Notes under the pieces: generated by a model | Told to the model about the DNA's origin: nothing | The model's database searches: none | What the model saw: the letters and a program-made list of their open reading frames with translations, nothing else | Made by a program: the position numbers and the translations under genes | In this document: in pieces, positions 1 through 12,057 of the stretch | Position numbering within the stretch: the stretch's first letter is position 1 | Layout: each line of letters opens with the position of its first letter | From: Oasisia sp. SBJ-2009 | Taxonomy: Eukaryota > Annelida > Polychaeta > Sabellida > Siboglinidae | DNA: 64,000 nucleotides | Reading direction: 5' to 3' | Assembly: GCA_964017155.1 (NCBI GenBank) | Contig: OZ024857.1 | Location: 15,925,415-15,989,414, forward strand

Positions 1-1414
1 AAACAGTGTGGTGTTTATGTTATAGTTAACGACAATTTGCTTCCAGATCATATATGTTAACTTACTTTGAGATAGTATGTGATAGTCACAATCATAATAC
101 ATGCAACATAAATATTAATTACAAAATAAATTATAGTGGAATTAGTATTATGAGCTTTAAGGTGTGAAATCAGGTACAGTCAGACCTGTAGATTGGGTTA
201 TCAGTTTAAAAAACATTTAACAAGAATTCTTATATAAAAATATGAAAGGTACTAATAACAATGATCAATTTGTTTATTGTTTATAATATAAAGTATAGGA
301 TGGTGTATTACTGTATCAAAATACATAGCAAAGAGTGTGTAATTTTCTAGTCAACATTGTGTTTATGTAATACTTGAAATTAGTTTAGAAACCTATACAA
401 AAATACAAATAATAAGTATTTCGTGTTTTGCATTTCCTTTCAACACGCCTATAGATTGTGTTTCTTATGGAATATATACACAGCAAATAGATGCTGTGTC
501 TAGATTCATGTTTATGTGTTACTTATGAATTACCTTGTACATTACACGCACATTGTATGTCATTGTTTGTTGAATACATTCAATTCAGTGTCTACATTCA
601 CAATTACATGACAGAATTGCACTACGGCTACGCTATGCCACATCTGGCACGGTTGCATAGTGTCATAGACCTCTCAAATCAGTGAATTCCTCCGAGTAGA
701 TAACAATTCTAAATCGCTTTGAGCTGTCTTGATAACTTGACGCAGCACTATGAGAGGTTTTAGTTACTTAAGGCAAAAGTGTTACACATGTATTCGAACA
801 CGGATTCCTGTCAAATGACCCTTTGAACTAGTCTAAGGCATTGCAAATAATAATTCATCTATGATTCGATGTGGTGTGATAAATTTCGGCCGCTCCCTTA
901 CAAGTACTTTGTCAAAATATGAGACTTGTTACAGTGTAACATATTTATATTTCAGTAGTATAAATAACATTTGCGCTATCTTAGCATTGGAAAATTACGA
1001 TTGATTTATTGCATACAATATAAGCTGTAATACAAGCACGGATTCTAAGATATTTATTTATTTATTTATTATAAACACCGACTACAGCGTGGCAAATGCA
1101 GGCTAATTCTGGTTTATGTACTATTTAATCTTTTGATTGTGTGTATAATTGCTGTTCCGTTGTTCACTGCGAAGTAGGTTCCGTGACCATGCAAAAGATA
1201 TTCTGTCGATATTCCCTTCGTTTTTCACCAAATATAACCATATGTCACAACTGCGAAAGTCTTCGTCCATCATCGGTTTATAGTCGGAAGTTGATATTGT
1301 TTATAAATAGTTGCAAGTTTGTTATCTTCGTTAACCAGAGAGTTCCGTCTGGCCGCTGCGTAATTGAATAAAACTGGGTCATCGCGTCAAACGAGCTCCC
1401 TCTTCAGCTTGCCG
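1..1414. other. unassigned AT-rich DNA
   Basis: No reading frame of recognisable family, RNA gene or organised repeat is visible. Short open frames here have no coding character and are treated as chance. Confidence 0.6.
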
Positions 1415-1500
1415 TTGAGCATATGCTCAAGGCGGCGTACTCAGTTGAGTACGTACTCAAGACGTTTTATAACCACCGTGAGCACGCATTCTCAGCTGAG
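1415..1500. repeat. cluster of related perfect palindromes
   Basis: Two perfect 16-bp palindromes, TTGAGCATATGCTCAA (1415-1430) and TTGAGTACGTACTCAA (1445-1460), lie exactly 30 bp apart. CTCAGCTGAG (1491-1500) follows, and TGAGCA/GAGTAC words continue to about 1550. The stretch is more GC-rich than its flanks. Related words TTTTATAACC (about 1464) and CTTTATAACC (about 1550) bracket the right half. It may be a short transposon end or a cluster of binding sites; no function can be assigned. Confidence 0.6.
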
Positions 1501-2422
1501 CATGAGATCTGAGTCTGAGCACGGAGTTGAGCATGAGCACCGAGTACGGCTTTATAACCTCGGGCCCTGGGGGGCTTTGTGGCAATTTTGCATCCATCTT
1601 GAAACATGTGGTTTTCTAGGCTCTCATGCTGCTAAGTGATACGTGGGTTTTAATAAATGGCTTTGCAACAGCAAGAAGATCAATCGTTAGTATATTAAAA
1701 AATGAAGAAGAAAAAGAATTTGTATTTTGTGCTCTTCGTATTTTGTGTACCTACAGTTCTTGGCAAATATGAAAATACACCAAATACGAAATATGTCAAT
1801 TTTAAACCCCTGTCCCTGTGCCAACTCAAACATGATCAATGGCATATCACAAAACAACCAGCTTAAGAGATGTTAGGGCATCATCAAATGAGATAATGCG
1901 GATCGTACATGCACATATTGCATTGCAACAGAGCGGTGGGGTGGTGCTTCAGGTCGGACATGAAATAACAATACACCTTAGAAATTAAATATTTCTTATG
2001 TCATCGTAGACAAAATACTCTCCTCTATAACTGTGTTGCTCAGTGTCCTGCAATATACCCAGGGCTGTTTGTTTGCCTTATATAGTTCAGACAGCTGCAG
2101 GTATATAGCAGGATTAAAGCATTTGTGAAGCTTAAACAGCAGTAACTCAACAGATCAATAAAGCTGCTAGGTACAGGCAGCAACAAACTTGTAGATTACA
2201 TTATCTTTACGATGAAATTAAAAAGCACTACATTTTGCTTTTGCAATTTCAGATATAACCTGAAATATCAACCTGCACAGCTGATGTTTTTCTCAAAACA
2301 TATTTTTTTCAACATTCCTTCAAATTGTTGTATCTGTGGAAGTAATAAGATGCGGACAGCATCCTCATTCTATCTTACAATATACAATGATACACAATGT
2401 CATGTTTAGATTTTAAAAAAAC
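1501..2422. other. unassigned DNA
   Basis: Nothing recognisable apart from the tail of the palindrome cluster. AT-rich, with no coding signal. Confidence 0.5.
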
Positions 2423-2772
2423 AGCTGACTGCATGAAAACCAGAGCCAACACTGAATACCACAGCTAACAGGGTAAAAATCACAGTTGACAGGATGAAAA
2501 CCACAGTTGACACTTGACAGGGTGAAAACCACAGCTGACGAGTGAAAACCACAACTGACAGAGTGAAAACCATAGCTGACAGAGTGTAAAGCCACAGCTG
2601 CCAGAGTGAAAAACCACAGCTGACACGGTGAAAACCACAGCTGACACGGTGAAAACCACAGCTGACACGGTGAAAACCACAGCTGACAGTGTGAAAACCA
2701 CAGCTGACAGGGTGAAAACCACAGCTAGCAGAATTAATACCACAGCTGACAGAGTGAAAACCACAGCTGCAG
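2423..2772. repeat. 21-bp minisatellite
   Basis: About 16 imperfect copies of a unit like ACAGCTGACAGGGTGAAAACC. Because 21 is a multiple of three, open frames on the minus strand through it are by-products of the repeat and not genes. Copies in the middle (about 2610-2690) are the most uniform, and the edges are degraded. Confidence 0.9.
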
Positions 2773-3837
2773 ACTGACTACAACAGTTAACTGATGCTGG
2801 CTCACTGGTAGTATAACATGTGGACATATATGGACAACAATTCTGCACATAGCTGCAGCCTGGCTGACGTTTTGTTTCCCACGAAATTATAAGTGGTTTT
2901 TGACATAACAGGCTTGCAAGGGACAAAGTGTATCACACTTTATGCCGGTTTGCATAGTTTTATTTATGGACCCACCCGTTTACCTAGTTGGAATAGTATT
3001 CTGTCTGGCAAAAAGACTAATATTTTGTTAATTTTAAAGAGAAAATTACCACAACCACACATAAAATATACAGATTATTTTATCTGTGTGAAGTCTTACA
3101 CACTTAACACAGAAAATTCAAACCTGCAGGTCTTCAACAAACCCACCTGCAAGACTGTCCACATGACCTCACAAAATTCACACTTTTTTTCTGACTGTGT
3201 CTATACATTGTATCAGAAGAAATGTTTGTTTACCAGCCACTGTGGCCTCAGTGTCATCCCAGGCCTTGTTGACACTAATCAATCACCCACAGTCAGCTGC
3301 GGAGTAGGCAAACCAACTTTTTTTGGAAGTTATTTACTATCCGTTAAAACATTTGAAGGAAAAACAAGTACATGAATTAATTAATTTATTTATTAAAGAA
3401 TGTCGTTAAAATAAGCAAATATTAATCAATAAATTTAATAAGAAACCACTGTCAGTCATTATGTTCATTCTTCTAATAAAAGATTTTCCGCAATTATTTC
3501 CATATATGCCTGTATAAGTAATGTGAGTACTTGCGTAAATGTTTATTGACTTCTGTAGCACCACATTTATGCAATTATATTATGATGTATAATACAATAA
3601 ATGGCATAGTAGAAACTAGAAAGCTAAAATAAAAGAAACCTTCAACATAAATCTTGAAATAAAAATAAAACTATCAAATCAATAATTCAAGTATGAAGAT
3701 CGGATATTGCTTATACAATTATCTAACAAGTGTAAAACTATTTAAACTGGAAAATTAATACCTGGGGTAGTTACTTATTACACTCTGCTAACATATGGAT
3801 TCTTCAGTTTGCTCTTAAAACACTGTCACAGTTACAT
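2773..3837. other. unassigned DNA
   Basis: A 160-codon open frame (2893-3375, plus) exists, but it has no recognisable domain, no splice or promoter context, and a composition like the surrounding DNA. I do not call it a gene. Confidence 0.5.
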
Positions 3838-4008
3838 TTTTGGGTATGTAATGTATGTTTGGGAGTATTTGGGTACGTTTGGGTGTGTTTGGATATGTTT
3901 GGGTGTGTTTGGGCATGTTTGGGTGTGCTTGGGTATGTTTAGGAATATTTGGGTATGTTTGGGTGTGTTTGGGTATGTTTGGGTGTGTGTTGGGTATGTT
4001 TGGGTAGA
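3838..4008. repeat. 20-bp G/T-rich minisatellite
   Basis: About eight copies of a 20-bp unit close to GGGTATGTTTGGGTGTGTTT. Runs of three G on one strand recur about every 10 bases. Open frames on both strands are repeat artefacts. Confidence 0.9.
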
Positions 4009-5070
4009 GAGTTCCACATTTTGGTGTAGCAACTGTTAGCTCATTCTGCAATTTCAGTCCATAATAGATAGCTCCCAGAGTCAAAATGTCCAACATATAT
4101 TCCAGTTCATGGCCATAAATGTATCAACTGATATTATTGTGATCATCTACATTAGTATATATCTAGTACTCAGGTACAACAGTACTGGTACTTACCATAG
4201 CCTAACAGACAGATGTCTTTGAATACCTGTCCTGTGTCATTTTGGCATAGCCAAACCTGGGTGGGCCTGGGTGGCTTCCGGACATTTATCACAGGATATA
4301 TTAGATCCATACCTCTGGTTACATAATGAGAATTTCCATGTATTTTCAAATTCCTTTATTTTCCATAAAACTTCACTTGTATATACTACTGGGTAAACAA
4401 GGTGAGAAACTTATTGTGAACTCTGGAAATGTTACCTGAATTCATCAAGAAATAAACTGCTAGCCTTTGACTTCTTGGGCAAAAAACACAACAACGACTT
4501 TAATTAAAATGCAGGGAAATTTAACATAAGTGTTTGTATTATGTGTGGACACTGATGCATTTGCGATAATGAAGCAAACTCATTTACACATGGATTAACA
4601 TGCTTAAATTGATGTTGTAATCATGATTGGGCTGTTTAATCGGATCAAGTGATGACTAAACAATGGAAGGATTGTTTCTTGGGTCAACAAAATTTAATAC
4701 CCTCCCTCATGAAAGTTATGAATGTGCATAAAGATAGATTTTGTACTTTGATAATGATAAAACAGTCTGGGTGAGTTAATATGCAAATTAGGTGAGGTTT
4801 ACAACCTTCATGGTTGAGATGATGCCACTGTGTTCTATGGCACAATAAACCATGTGTTAAGTTCAACAACTAAAGTACGGGGAACATAAAAACTAGGCCA
4901 ACTGACACTAAAAGGTAGGAATGTGATTTAATTTGTTTTTAGACAGATTAGATCTGTGCGTGTCTGGTTCTATGTGACTTTTAAATGGCATGTGCTAAAA
5001 AGTTTACATCCATGACGTAAGTCCGAATGCATCATCACATCGACGTCAACATGCTTATACATAATAACGC
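4009..5070. other. unassigned DNA
   Basis: No gene, RNA or organised repeat recognised. Confidence 0.5.
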
Positions 5071-5172
5071 CCCCTGTATATATACATCATACCACCTCCA
5101 CCCTCACCCTGTATATATACATCATACTACCCCCACCCTCACCCTGTATAGTGTATATATACATCATACCAC
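5071..5172. repeat. 35-bp tandem repeat, three copies
   Basis: Three copies of a unit combining TATATACATCATACCAC with a C-rich block (CCACCCTCACCCTG). The third copy carries a small extra insert (TATAGTG). It lies about 390 bp upstream of the first candidate start exon of the SLC26 cluster. Confidence 0.85.
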
Positions 5173-5379
5173 AAGTCACCCTTCTCTCCCTCGCATTGGC
5201 ACAGGCGTATCCACTATCCACCCATCCCCTGAAACCAATCCCGCTGGTACATCGGCACACGACAGCTTAACAAAGGGACCTCAGGAGTTTTTTCCCCACC
5301 TCTCACCTGCTCCCAATCCCCCCTCCTCCAGCTACATCTCCCATCCCCTCTCATCATCCCAAATATCCTGCATCTGTGC

Positions 5380-5560
5380 AGCGTAACCTGACCGGCACAA
5401 GGTCGTTATGACATTTCAACCGCCAGCAGCAGAGACTGAGTGAAGCTGCAGTGGATTCCGACAGCGGCCAAGTGCACTCAGGCTGGATAAGAGCTGCACT
5501 CTCACCGATCCATTTATCCGTGGTGACACCAGTACTGCTGTCATCATACCGACGACAGCC
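5380..5560 (+). promoter_or_regulatory. candidate promoter and 5' UTR, gene 1 exon 1a
   Basis: The stretch before the ATG at 5561 is richer in G+C and CpG than the surrounding AT-rich DNA. GATAAG at 5486-5491 could act as a weak TATA substitute, and a transcript starting near 5500-5515 would contain no ATG before 5561. This is inference from composition and position only; no strong core promoter motif is present. Confidence 0.3.
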
Positions 5561-5587
5561 ATGGACGACGCCACGCACCTCACACAA
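5561..5587 (+). CDS. candidate first coding exon 1a of SLC26 gene 1
   Basis: Nine codons (MDDATHLTQ) begin at an ATG in good context (GCCATGG) and end at a consensus 5' splice site, CAA|GTAAGT. The break falls between codons (phase 0), as required by the acceptor before 28023, so splicing would give MDDATHLTQ joined to ADTNDSKIEEEEP. The implied intron is 22.4 kb. An ATG, a few codons and a GTAAGT can arise by chance. The support is the phase match, the CpG-richer neighbourhood, and the same architecture (tiny first exon, one giant exon) in genes 2 and 3. RNA evidence is needed to choose between this and exons 1b and 1c. Confidence 0.45.
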
Positions 5588-6502
5588 GTAAGTGACGCGC
5601 TTTAATATAAACAGTTAGTATTGATCCATCTGTGATATTTGTAAAAATTGCCGATGTCTGGGTAAAAAGGCAATGGCGCTGGCTAGACAGATTGTGAAAG
5701 GCTGTGGTTGGATCGACACGAGAATGACCTGATACACAGGCACACGTGCCACAGACCATGTGTGTGGTGTGTCTGGCTGCTAGGTAACAGGCGGTGTCAG
5801 ATATCAACAAAATGACAGTCTAGCCTGTTTTTAATTTTATTCTTTACGGCTATAGAACATAATCTATTTGAATGACTATTTTACAAATCACAGACACAAG
5901 CAGTGAAATAGACAATGCAGTCTTGCAATTCCTGTTGCTTGAGCTGGCTGCAATTATTATTAATTAACAGTGTAGATTATTTTGTTTGAAAAGAAAGCAA
6001 TGTCTTTACATTGACATTGTTCTATTGTGTCTTTGCCTATGCTACGTTAATATTCTATATTGTGGCTTTACAATCATAAGACTGTCCACAATAACTTGGT
6101 TACATCATAAAAATTACTCAATAAAAGTTACGAAATTTATGCAAAAAATCCCCAGCCATATCACAGCATAAGAGGGAACTTTGAGACAAAGATTACATAA
6201 ACATCTTTGTTTTACTAGTGTCCTCCTCACAGCAAAGCCAAAGTACACATTCCACATGGCTCAGTCCAAGTCCAAGGCGTAAAACTTGAGTAATCTTCAT
6301 TCAGCTATTTATTCATTCATGAAACAAGATCAAAATCTAGAAAGGAATTAAATTTGATGAAGAAAATGAGCATCAATAACTTAACCATAATTAAGCTTGG
6401 CCAACATTAACCAGCGGTTGATTATAAAAAAGTCAGTTATAAATAATTTTTTTTCATGATATTTAATATGTGTCATAATTATATACAGCTGTACCCACAT
6501 TT

Positions 6503-6535
<33 letters not shown>

Positions 6536-6707
6536 AGCACGCGTGCGTGCACGTGTGCGCGTGTGCGCGTGTGCGCGTGTGCGCGTGTGCGCGTGTGTGC
6601 GTGCATATGGGTATGGATATACCACGGACTAATATATGCACATACGCATATATGCATCCGTGGATATACAGCCTGTATGTGTGTGGATATGTGTGTATGT
6701 GTGTGGA

Positions 6708-6768
<61 letters not shown>

Positions 6769-7501
6769 GTGAATGTGTGTGTGGATGTTTATACACACAT
6801 ATATTTGCACATGAACGCATGCACACATACACTCTTTAACCTGGTAAAAAGATGTTACCTAAGAGTGAAAACTGAACTGTACCCTTAGATATAATTCTGT
6901 GACTGTGCCACAACTGGCATACACATGGATACAGGGATGTACACTAGCATGTCTGCCTGTGTATCTGTGCTAAAAGCCCATTCTGTAGCAACAAGCAGAC
7001 ATTGAACCTGATATGATCCCACATAAGTGTAGTGCATGATGCTTTGTTGAAGCCATCGTAGAGACAGCTTCTCCAGCAGAATCAGCTCACTTAGATACAT
7101 TATCTATGCGTTCTCAAGGCCTTGTAGTGACAGATTCTCTATAGCATGTAGATAGCAAACAAATTAATATAGGGCATCATCAGGACACTGGTGTTAGTGA
7201 CGTGACAAAATCGAATGGATGTATTATGTTTATCTAATATGCCAACTTAGTTTAGCTATTCATAAAACTGTTTTTTTTTAAATATATTTAAACTATTCTT
7301 TTTAGTTTTCTATGTTTTAGAATGAACACATGCATTACAAACATACACCAACAGTGCCAAATCCCACTGCAGATATCAGTTATGATAGGCAATATGTTAA
7401 TGTGGGTGTCTGTTAATAACATCTCCATCTGTAACAATTGAGAAAGTTTCACTGTCTTGTGTTTGTGCATGTACATTACGGCGTGCATACATACTTGACA
7501 T

Positions 7502-7535
<34 letters not shown>

Positions 7536-10500
7536 GTGTGTCATTAAAATATAACGTCATCTTATGAGCAGCCTTGAACTGTAATGTGTGTTAATGCATG
7601 CACAGTTCAAAAGGCACTATTAAATTATAAATATTAGAATAGAACATCACACTTATCAGGTTATTTATGTGCTGGAGGTCCTCACCACAATAATCTAATA
7701 TATCTGTGTACACTTAGGCTAAATGGTCTTCCCCCTTGACCATTTCTACCTCTGTCATTCTTACACAAAAGCTGGTGTATAAGCTGTAGACCCCCTCACT
7801 CCACCCTTCAGAAGCTGTGCTCACTACAGTCGTAACTCAGTGGCTGAACAGGTGGCAACGTGACAGTCGAGTATCAAATGTCTTCTCTTTTTGTGTCATG
7901 AGAACGTGATATATCACGAGTCACGTGTGAATATCAATACTACACAGACCTCTATTCATGTGGCTGAATACTGTCTAATTTTATAGGTTACTGGGAAGTT
8001 ATTATCAGTTACAGTACATCCGATACGCCCACACATGTACGCACGTACACACGTGCTTACACAAACACATACACAGAGGACAGCCAATATATCTACTCTT
8101 TGAATACACAGTTTTTATGCAAACAAAGCACATAACTATCATCTCTCGTCTCCATAATGTCTAATCTCTGAATTATTCTGACTTATTTATATTATATGAC
8201 GTTGCAGAAAACTTTATGATGGTAGGATGACCTTCGTATGAGTGCAAAATTACATCATATTTTAGACCTCACGTTTCATAAACATTTCGAAGAATCCTTT
8301 TTTGAGAAAAATAAAAACAACTTCCTTAATTTTGAGACTAACCCTTACCAGGCTATGAAAACAAAGGTGACTACACAATCGGCAATACAGCAAAACCCAG
8401 TGGGGAGGTAGGGGTTAACAATGTATCACACACCTAAACAGCCAGGGCACCAGCAGCATTTTTATGTTTCATGGAAATGCATGTGTCAGCAGGCTCACAC
8501 ATCTATCAGCATAACTGTGACCCAGATGTGGGTATAATTATAGCAGCTAGCAAATGCATCTGCATCGATAAGACATCCATTATCTTGGAAAAATCCTGTC
8601 ACAGACCCATATAACAAAAGTGAAGGTGATGCCAGCCTCACAATAGGAAGCTGAAAGTAAAGTTTGGCACGCTATGACCCGACTGGCTGAGCCACCTGAG
8701 AGCTCCCTGACACCAGACAGTGCGTAATGACCCAGCACAGTGGCAGTAGTTTTTTTTTTACTTGTTTTGATGCGAGTCAAGTTGTCTTGCCTCAGCTGCT
8801 GTGTGGATCATCATGACATGTGTACAGGGCTCTACCCTGTCATGGTTTACTGGCTGAAATCTCACCTCAAACGCTTGCTTATTTATGTACACATTATTAT
8901 ATGCATTTAATCCGTGTTACCGCAGAAGAAATGTAACCAGCTATCAGGGATTATGTAATAATTATTGACAACTAGTGCTGGCAAAACTATAGCGTTTCGT
9001 TTGTGTGATGTACTCTGAGTGTCTGTTAAAAGCAGTTAATAAATTCGAATTGATCATGCTCAAAAAACGTTAGGTATAGTGAATGTAGAGTGTTGGGTTA
9101 ACTGTTGTTGGACAGTTGCCAACATCAATCATATTTCCATGCTGCCATTGTAACTACCACAACTGCACATTGGTCCATGTTCTATTTCAAATTGTACATT
9201 TATTACTTTTCCTCAGCTAGAGATTGTTTAGTCATCATGGTAGGTTCATTTAATAACCTTAATGGACAATACCAGTAGCACAATGGTGCTTTGATAGTAT
9301 TCTTGGTACTGACGGTTATCTGTAATGTTCAGTAAGGAAAAGAAGTTTATTTGTGACCCAGAAAGAAACGATAATACAATGATACAATAAATGAATATGC
9401 ACATATGCATTTTCACAAATATAATAATACAAACATATATTAATAATAATACAAGTATACAAAATATTGTTTATTTTAACCCAGTATTGTAATTAATATA
9501 AACTTAATTTTTTAATGGGGTATATTCATAGCTTTAAGCAGAGACCTGTCCACCCGTCATTTGGATGGGTAAAGCCCACAGTGGAGGGTTAGAAATATGG
9601 GTGGACAGGTAACAAATGAAAGAGCAAAAACATAATTATAAAATAAGTCTTTCAAAATCAGATATTGTTAATAATGCCTTGAAAATGGGTGTGTATTTGT
9701 AGTTTATTTAATGTCATAAAGAACATCAACTGGCTTGTATGTACATGAGTAACCATTCTCATGCCTACCAAAGAAAATGGGGCTGGCAATTTTTTTATCT
9801 TGCATAAGCCCCTGGGTATGTTTCATGCAAGTAGATTTGCAGGAAACAAATTGCTCACACGTTCTGGTCAACTGGTGGTTAGATGTCTTTTGTTGAATGA
9901 TTTACATTTACATTACATTGTGCAACACATATGAGATAACCTATTCTCACTGATTATATCATATGCCTGTATTACAACACATGGGAACACTACCCAGATA
10001 AATCATGCTCATCCCCGAATGGAAGTCAAATGATGAAGTGCAAAGCATATTTTATCATTTCTAAAAACCTGGATACAGTTCTAAATAAAGCTTTACCTTT
10101 TATGTCCTGGATGTGGGCATTTAGCCAATGCCCAAACCATGATTACCATCACATTATATAATTTGAATTACATAATGCTAACTCTGTGATTTTACCATCA
10201 TGCTATAGCAGTTTAACAGTTGGACCAATGTTTACAATTGGTGTCACACAATTACTAATGTCACTGTTCCTAACAAGTAATTTTCAAAAATAAAATGTAC
10301 CAATTACCCATTTTCAAAAATAAAATATATTGTCAAAGTGCCAATTACCTCATGTCATGTACAACACCCTGAGGGGGGGCTTACAACTATGTGGAATGTG
10401 CAGTCTGTCATTGACAAGGTTGTATGTTATGCACTCAGTCAGAAAGAGCCGCTGAATGACCACAATACAACCCTGCAAGTCTTGGTCATGCGTGGCCGCA

Positions 10501-11557
10501 CTTCCATCTGTGCTGCATTGCATAATATTGGAAGAGCATTTTTATGTAGTTATTATACATATATACTATACAGATATAATCGAGGTATCCATAACATTAA
10601 CACTTCTGCTATTGTCTTATCAATAACGTTAAGCATAATTACTCACACAAGACAAAACACAAAATGCTATCAAATAGGACCTTTAATTCCTACTGCTCTA
10701 AACACTGCAGGAAGATGTAATTTCCCCTACACAGACCTAGTGGAATAGTCTGCCCTAAGAAATGATATAGTGAGACCAACCCTCACATTCCCCATATTAT
10801 TTCCATATCCCTTTACCTAATTCAATCACACTACTACATTTCTTCTCCTTCCTGTTTTTTTATATCATATATATTTAAAATAAACTTTCTTAAAAAGCTG
10901 TCAATGCAAAACAGCACCCAAAAACCAAGCCTATAGACATAAGATGAATGGATTTCTCAGAAAGTTGGCAAATACAATATATGTACCAGGTACTCAGTTT
11001 GATTAACTTAATACCGTTGCGGGCCCTGATATTATCATATCATAGGTCACGTTACGCGTGATACTAATCCAATCAGAAATACATTTTTACAGACTCTTGC
11101 AAGGGAGCAATTACATGTCAGTGTTAACTAAATATTCTTATAATTCTTTAATATATAACCAGGATATAACTTTTGTCAAATCACTACTCCAACAACATTT
11201 AAGTAATAAATATTCCAAAACCAGGTCACCACACAACTTATCGGGTCATTATCAGAGGGGCAATGGGTCACTGGTGTGGGGATTGACCACGGTGCTGATG
11301 TACCACATAGATAGCGTCGACACGAGGGTAACTGGGTTTCTAGTGGCGAACGCGCCTATGTAGGTCTGTATGTGCGCTCAGGCGGCAACTGGGGTAGGGT
11401 CATGCAGAAAGGCACGTGCTGTGTGCATGTGAGAAAGAGTCTTCCCGCATTCGCAACCAGCCAGGCAGATCGTACAACGTAACACTAGCCGTGGACACTC
11501 TCACGGTGACAGTGACACAGCCTCGTAGAGCACAGGTGAACACACAGACTCGCGACC
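5588..11557 (+). other. putative intron 1 of gene 1, first part
   Basis: No coding sequence recognised. It holds the GT-rich array at 6509-6775, a short AT run at 7499-7527, and otherwise AT-rich unassigned DNA. A 136-codon open frame at 10338-10748 has no recognisable features and is not called. If exon 1b or 1c is the real start, part of this stretch is instead 5' intergenic. Confidence 0.4.
6509..6775. repeat. GT / GCGT / GTAT compound microsatellite
   Basis: Starts with (GT)n, then GCGTGT units with alternating purine-pyrimidine bases, a 60-base non-repeat spacer (about 6600-6680), then (GTGTAT)n. Both strands read open through it, which is a repeat artefact. The CG/TG alternation is the type of sequence able to adopt Z-DNA. 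Confidence 0.9.
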
Positions 11558-11884
11558 ATGGCGAGTGTCAAAAGCACGCATCTAAGCACCGTGTTCGGGT
11601 CCCTCGGGTTTGCCGGGGATCTGGAAGTGTCCCGGCTCGAGGATGACGAATGGAGGAGGGAGAGACTGGGAAGCCGGGCAAGTAAGAGGAGCATGGAGGA
11701 ATGGCGGGAACGACTGGGAAGTCGGGCAAGTAAGAGGAGCATGGAGGAGTGGAGGGAGCGACTGGGAAGTCGGGCTAGCAACCAGGAGTGGAGGGAGAGG
11801 CTCGGGAGTCGGGCCAGCAAATGCGGAGGAGCTATTGCGGAGGCTGCGGCACCCTTCAAGTCTGACTCACTCGTCTCTATGAAG
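11558..11884 (+). CDS. candidate first coding exon 1b with EWRERLGSRAS repeats
   Basis: An ATG in strong context (CGACCATGG) opens 109 codons ending in ATG AAG|GTAACA, a phase-0 donor compatible with the gene 1 acceptor at 28023. Residues about 31-92 are four tandem copies of a unit of 12-16 residues with core EWRERLGSRAS and a linker KRSME. The first copy has an extra Arg and the fourth linker differs. Between copies 2 and 3, and between 3 and 4, codon differences in the core appear all synonymous (GAA/GAG, CGG/AGG, GCA/GCT, AGT/AGC, CTG/CTC), which strongly suggests selection on the protein. The Arg-rich charged repeat has possible basophilic kinase sites. As an alternative cytosolic N-terminus of gene 1 it would give a protein of about 840 residues. 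It could instead belong to an unrelated gene, since no following exon other than 28023 was found. Confidence 0.55.
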
Positions 11885-11935
11885 GTAACAGCAGACGGAC
11901 AACACTCACTTTGATTTAAACAATATGTTACCTTC

Positions 11936-11936
<1 letters not shown>

Positions 11937-11971
<35 letters not shown>

Positions 11972-12020
11972 AATATATATATATATTCATATATATATAT
12001 ATTCATATATATATATATAT

Positions 12021-12054
<34 letters not shown>
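11937..12054. repeat. AT microsatellite with interruptions
   Basis: (TA)n runs broken by GTAAA, TTCA and CTTTA. Largely self-complementary; it starts about 50 bp after the 5' splice site of exon 1b. Confidence 0.95.

Positions 12055-12057
<3 letters not shown>

Noticed and set aside
2480..2926. Minus-strand frame rich in AVVFTLS repeats
   Set aside because: By-product of a 21-bp minisatellite, with no promoter or splice support.
2893..3375. 160-codon frame on the plus strand
   Set aside because: No family resemblance, codon composition like flanking DNA, no splice signals. It starts at the edge of a minisatellite.
6509..6890. Cys/Val-rich and His/Thr-rich frames over the GT array
   Set aside because: Dipeptide runs from a (GT)n microsatellite, open on both strands.
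10338..10748. 136-codon frame on the plus strand
   Set aside because: No recognisable motif, and AT-rich codon use typical of chance frames in this window.
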